A stretch of DNA of 64,000 nucleotides. Origin: Megalonaias nervosa (lineage: Eukaryota; Mollusca; Bivalvia; Unionida; Unionidae). The position numbers and the translations under genes are program-made. The stretch is taken from the NCBI GenBank assembly GCA_016617855.1, contig JAECUM010093584.1, positions 26,898 through 90,897 of the forward strand, written 5' to 3'. Under the pieces are notes generated by a model that was given only the letters and a program-made list of their open reading frames with translations, had not been told where the DNA came from and ran no database searches. This document shows, piece by piece, positions 63,155 to 64,000 of this stretch (position 1 is the first letter of the stretch; each line of letters begins with the position of its first letter).

Positions 63155-63459
63155 CGCTCGGGTGGCCTAGTGGTTAAAGCTTCCGCCTCGGATGCGGGAG
63201 GTTGCGGGTTCAAACCCCGGCCGAGTCATACCAAAGACTTATTAAAATGGTACTAACAGCCGCCTCGCTTGGCGCTCAGCATTAAGAAGTTAGTGTTAGG
63301 ACTAGTCGGCCTGGTGTCAGGATAATGTGACTGGGTTGAACATCATGCTACATGTCTGCGGCATGATGCCCCAGTGTTAGACATCACTATAAACTGCAAC
63401 ATTGCAGACATCATAGCGATATGACTGAAACATTGTTAAAGCTACGTTAAAAGAACAAA

Positions 63460-63500
<41 letters not shown>
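63155..63500 (+). mobile_element. tRNA-derived SINE with (CA)n tail
   Basis: Head GGTGGCCTAGTGGTTAAAGC and GCGGGTTCAAACCCCGG with a tRNA-like fold; body with GGCATGATGCCCCAGTGTTA and AAACTGCAACATTGCAGACATC; tail of about 20 CA units. Same family as 47811-48216. The anticodon loop region would read CGG, but a functional tRNA is not likely given the attached body. Confidence 0.88.
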
Positions 63501-63501
<1 letters not shown>

Positions 63502-63949
63502 GTATGATAGTATTATTTATTGGCATTTAAAAATAACGTTATCAAGCATTCTCCTATAGGATCCAGGGAAAGTACTATCGGTCTGTTTATTGTGTGTTTG
63601 TAATTCTCTATAACAAACCTCTGTATACCTTGATTTCTGTCATAAGAATTCGGAGTGACTGTGTACTTATGAGGATTATTTGCTAGTCGATATGCGGGTG
63701 TGTCTGCTACGCACGAATGCCAATACTAGCGATTTCATTGAATCATTTTTTGGTGATGTTTGTATGGTCGAGATTGGACAGAGGTTGGTGCTTACAGGCA
63801 AGGCGATGATTGCCATAATCCCTGGACCCGGACGGATTACGTGAATCTCCGAAGAGAACTAATTAACATTAATTATTAATATTATTTATTCGCATTTTAA
63901 ATTTCTGTTAATGTTATCAAGCATTCTCATGTGGGATCCTTGCCCAAGG

Positions 63950-63957
63950 ATAGCATT

Positions 63958-64000
<43 letters not shown>
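63950..64000. repeat. (TC)n and (TA)n microsatellite at the window edge
   Basis: About ten TC units, then TA units continuing past the window. Confidence 0.9.

Noticed and set aside
63155..63228. Functional tRNA gene
   Set aside because: tRNA-like head is joined to a SINE body and (CA)n tail and has a second copy in the window.

Overview
The window looks like invertebrate nuclear DNA, most likely from a mollusc (inference). It is AT-rich and mostly non-coding, with tRNA-derived SINEs, foldback elements, microsatellites and a degenerate tandem array of the 'gaccttgacctttgac' type that I associate with bivalve and gastropod genomes. Two unrelated Polinton/Maverick-type virus-like DNA transposons are embedded in it, about 1.3 kb apart.

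Element 1 (485-16850, about 16.4 kb) is bounded by terminal inverted repeats of about 75 bp. It carries a packaging ATPase, a DUF5679/phospholipase-A2-like gene, an intact DDE integrase, two HNH nucleases, a fused family-B DNA polymerase/SF1 helicase, and a minus-strand structural block: penton-like protein, a membrane protein, a fibre-like protein with phage tail-fibre repeats, adenain-like protease, a core-like protein, double jelly-roll major capsid protein, a pX-like protein and a 364-codon conserved protein. Most genes keep long open segments but have one or a few breaks, often at homopolymers. The centre (7.0-9.3 kb) is non-coding and structured: a long palindrome, direct repeats, and a 103-nt multi-hairpin cloverleaf.

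Element 2 (about 18.1-39.3 kb; ends not found) is a more decayed classic Maverick/adintovirus-like element with many in-frame stops. Nearly everything reads on the minus strand: protein-primed PolB (37307 to 33258), cysteine-rich, BIR-domain and paired 'LPxEL' accessory genes, packaging ATPase, small basic core-like proteins, integrase with a deleted catalytic core, a membrane protein, penton, pX, major capsid, protease and a family of coiled-coil proteins. Most genes have their own TATA box 40-75 bp upstream of the ATG. Several small outer genes are followed by a hairpin matching the histone mRNA 3' stem-loop, and some by a purine-rich U7-like element. This is the most unusual signal in the window: a virus-like element apparently using replication-dependent histone 3'-end processing.

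From 39.3 to 64 kb there is a broken CCHC (gag/ORF1-like) ORF, several 40-55 bp minisatellites, two large foldback elements, SINE copies, a few possible host exons and long stretches with nothing I can identify.
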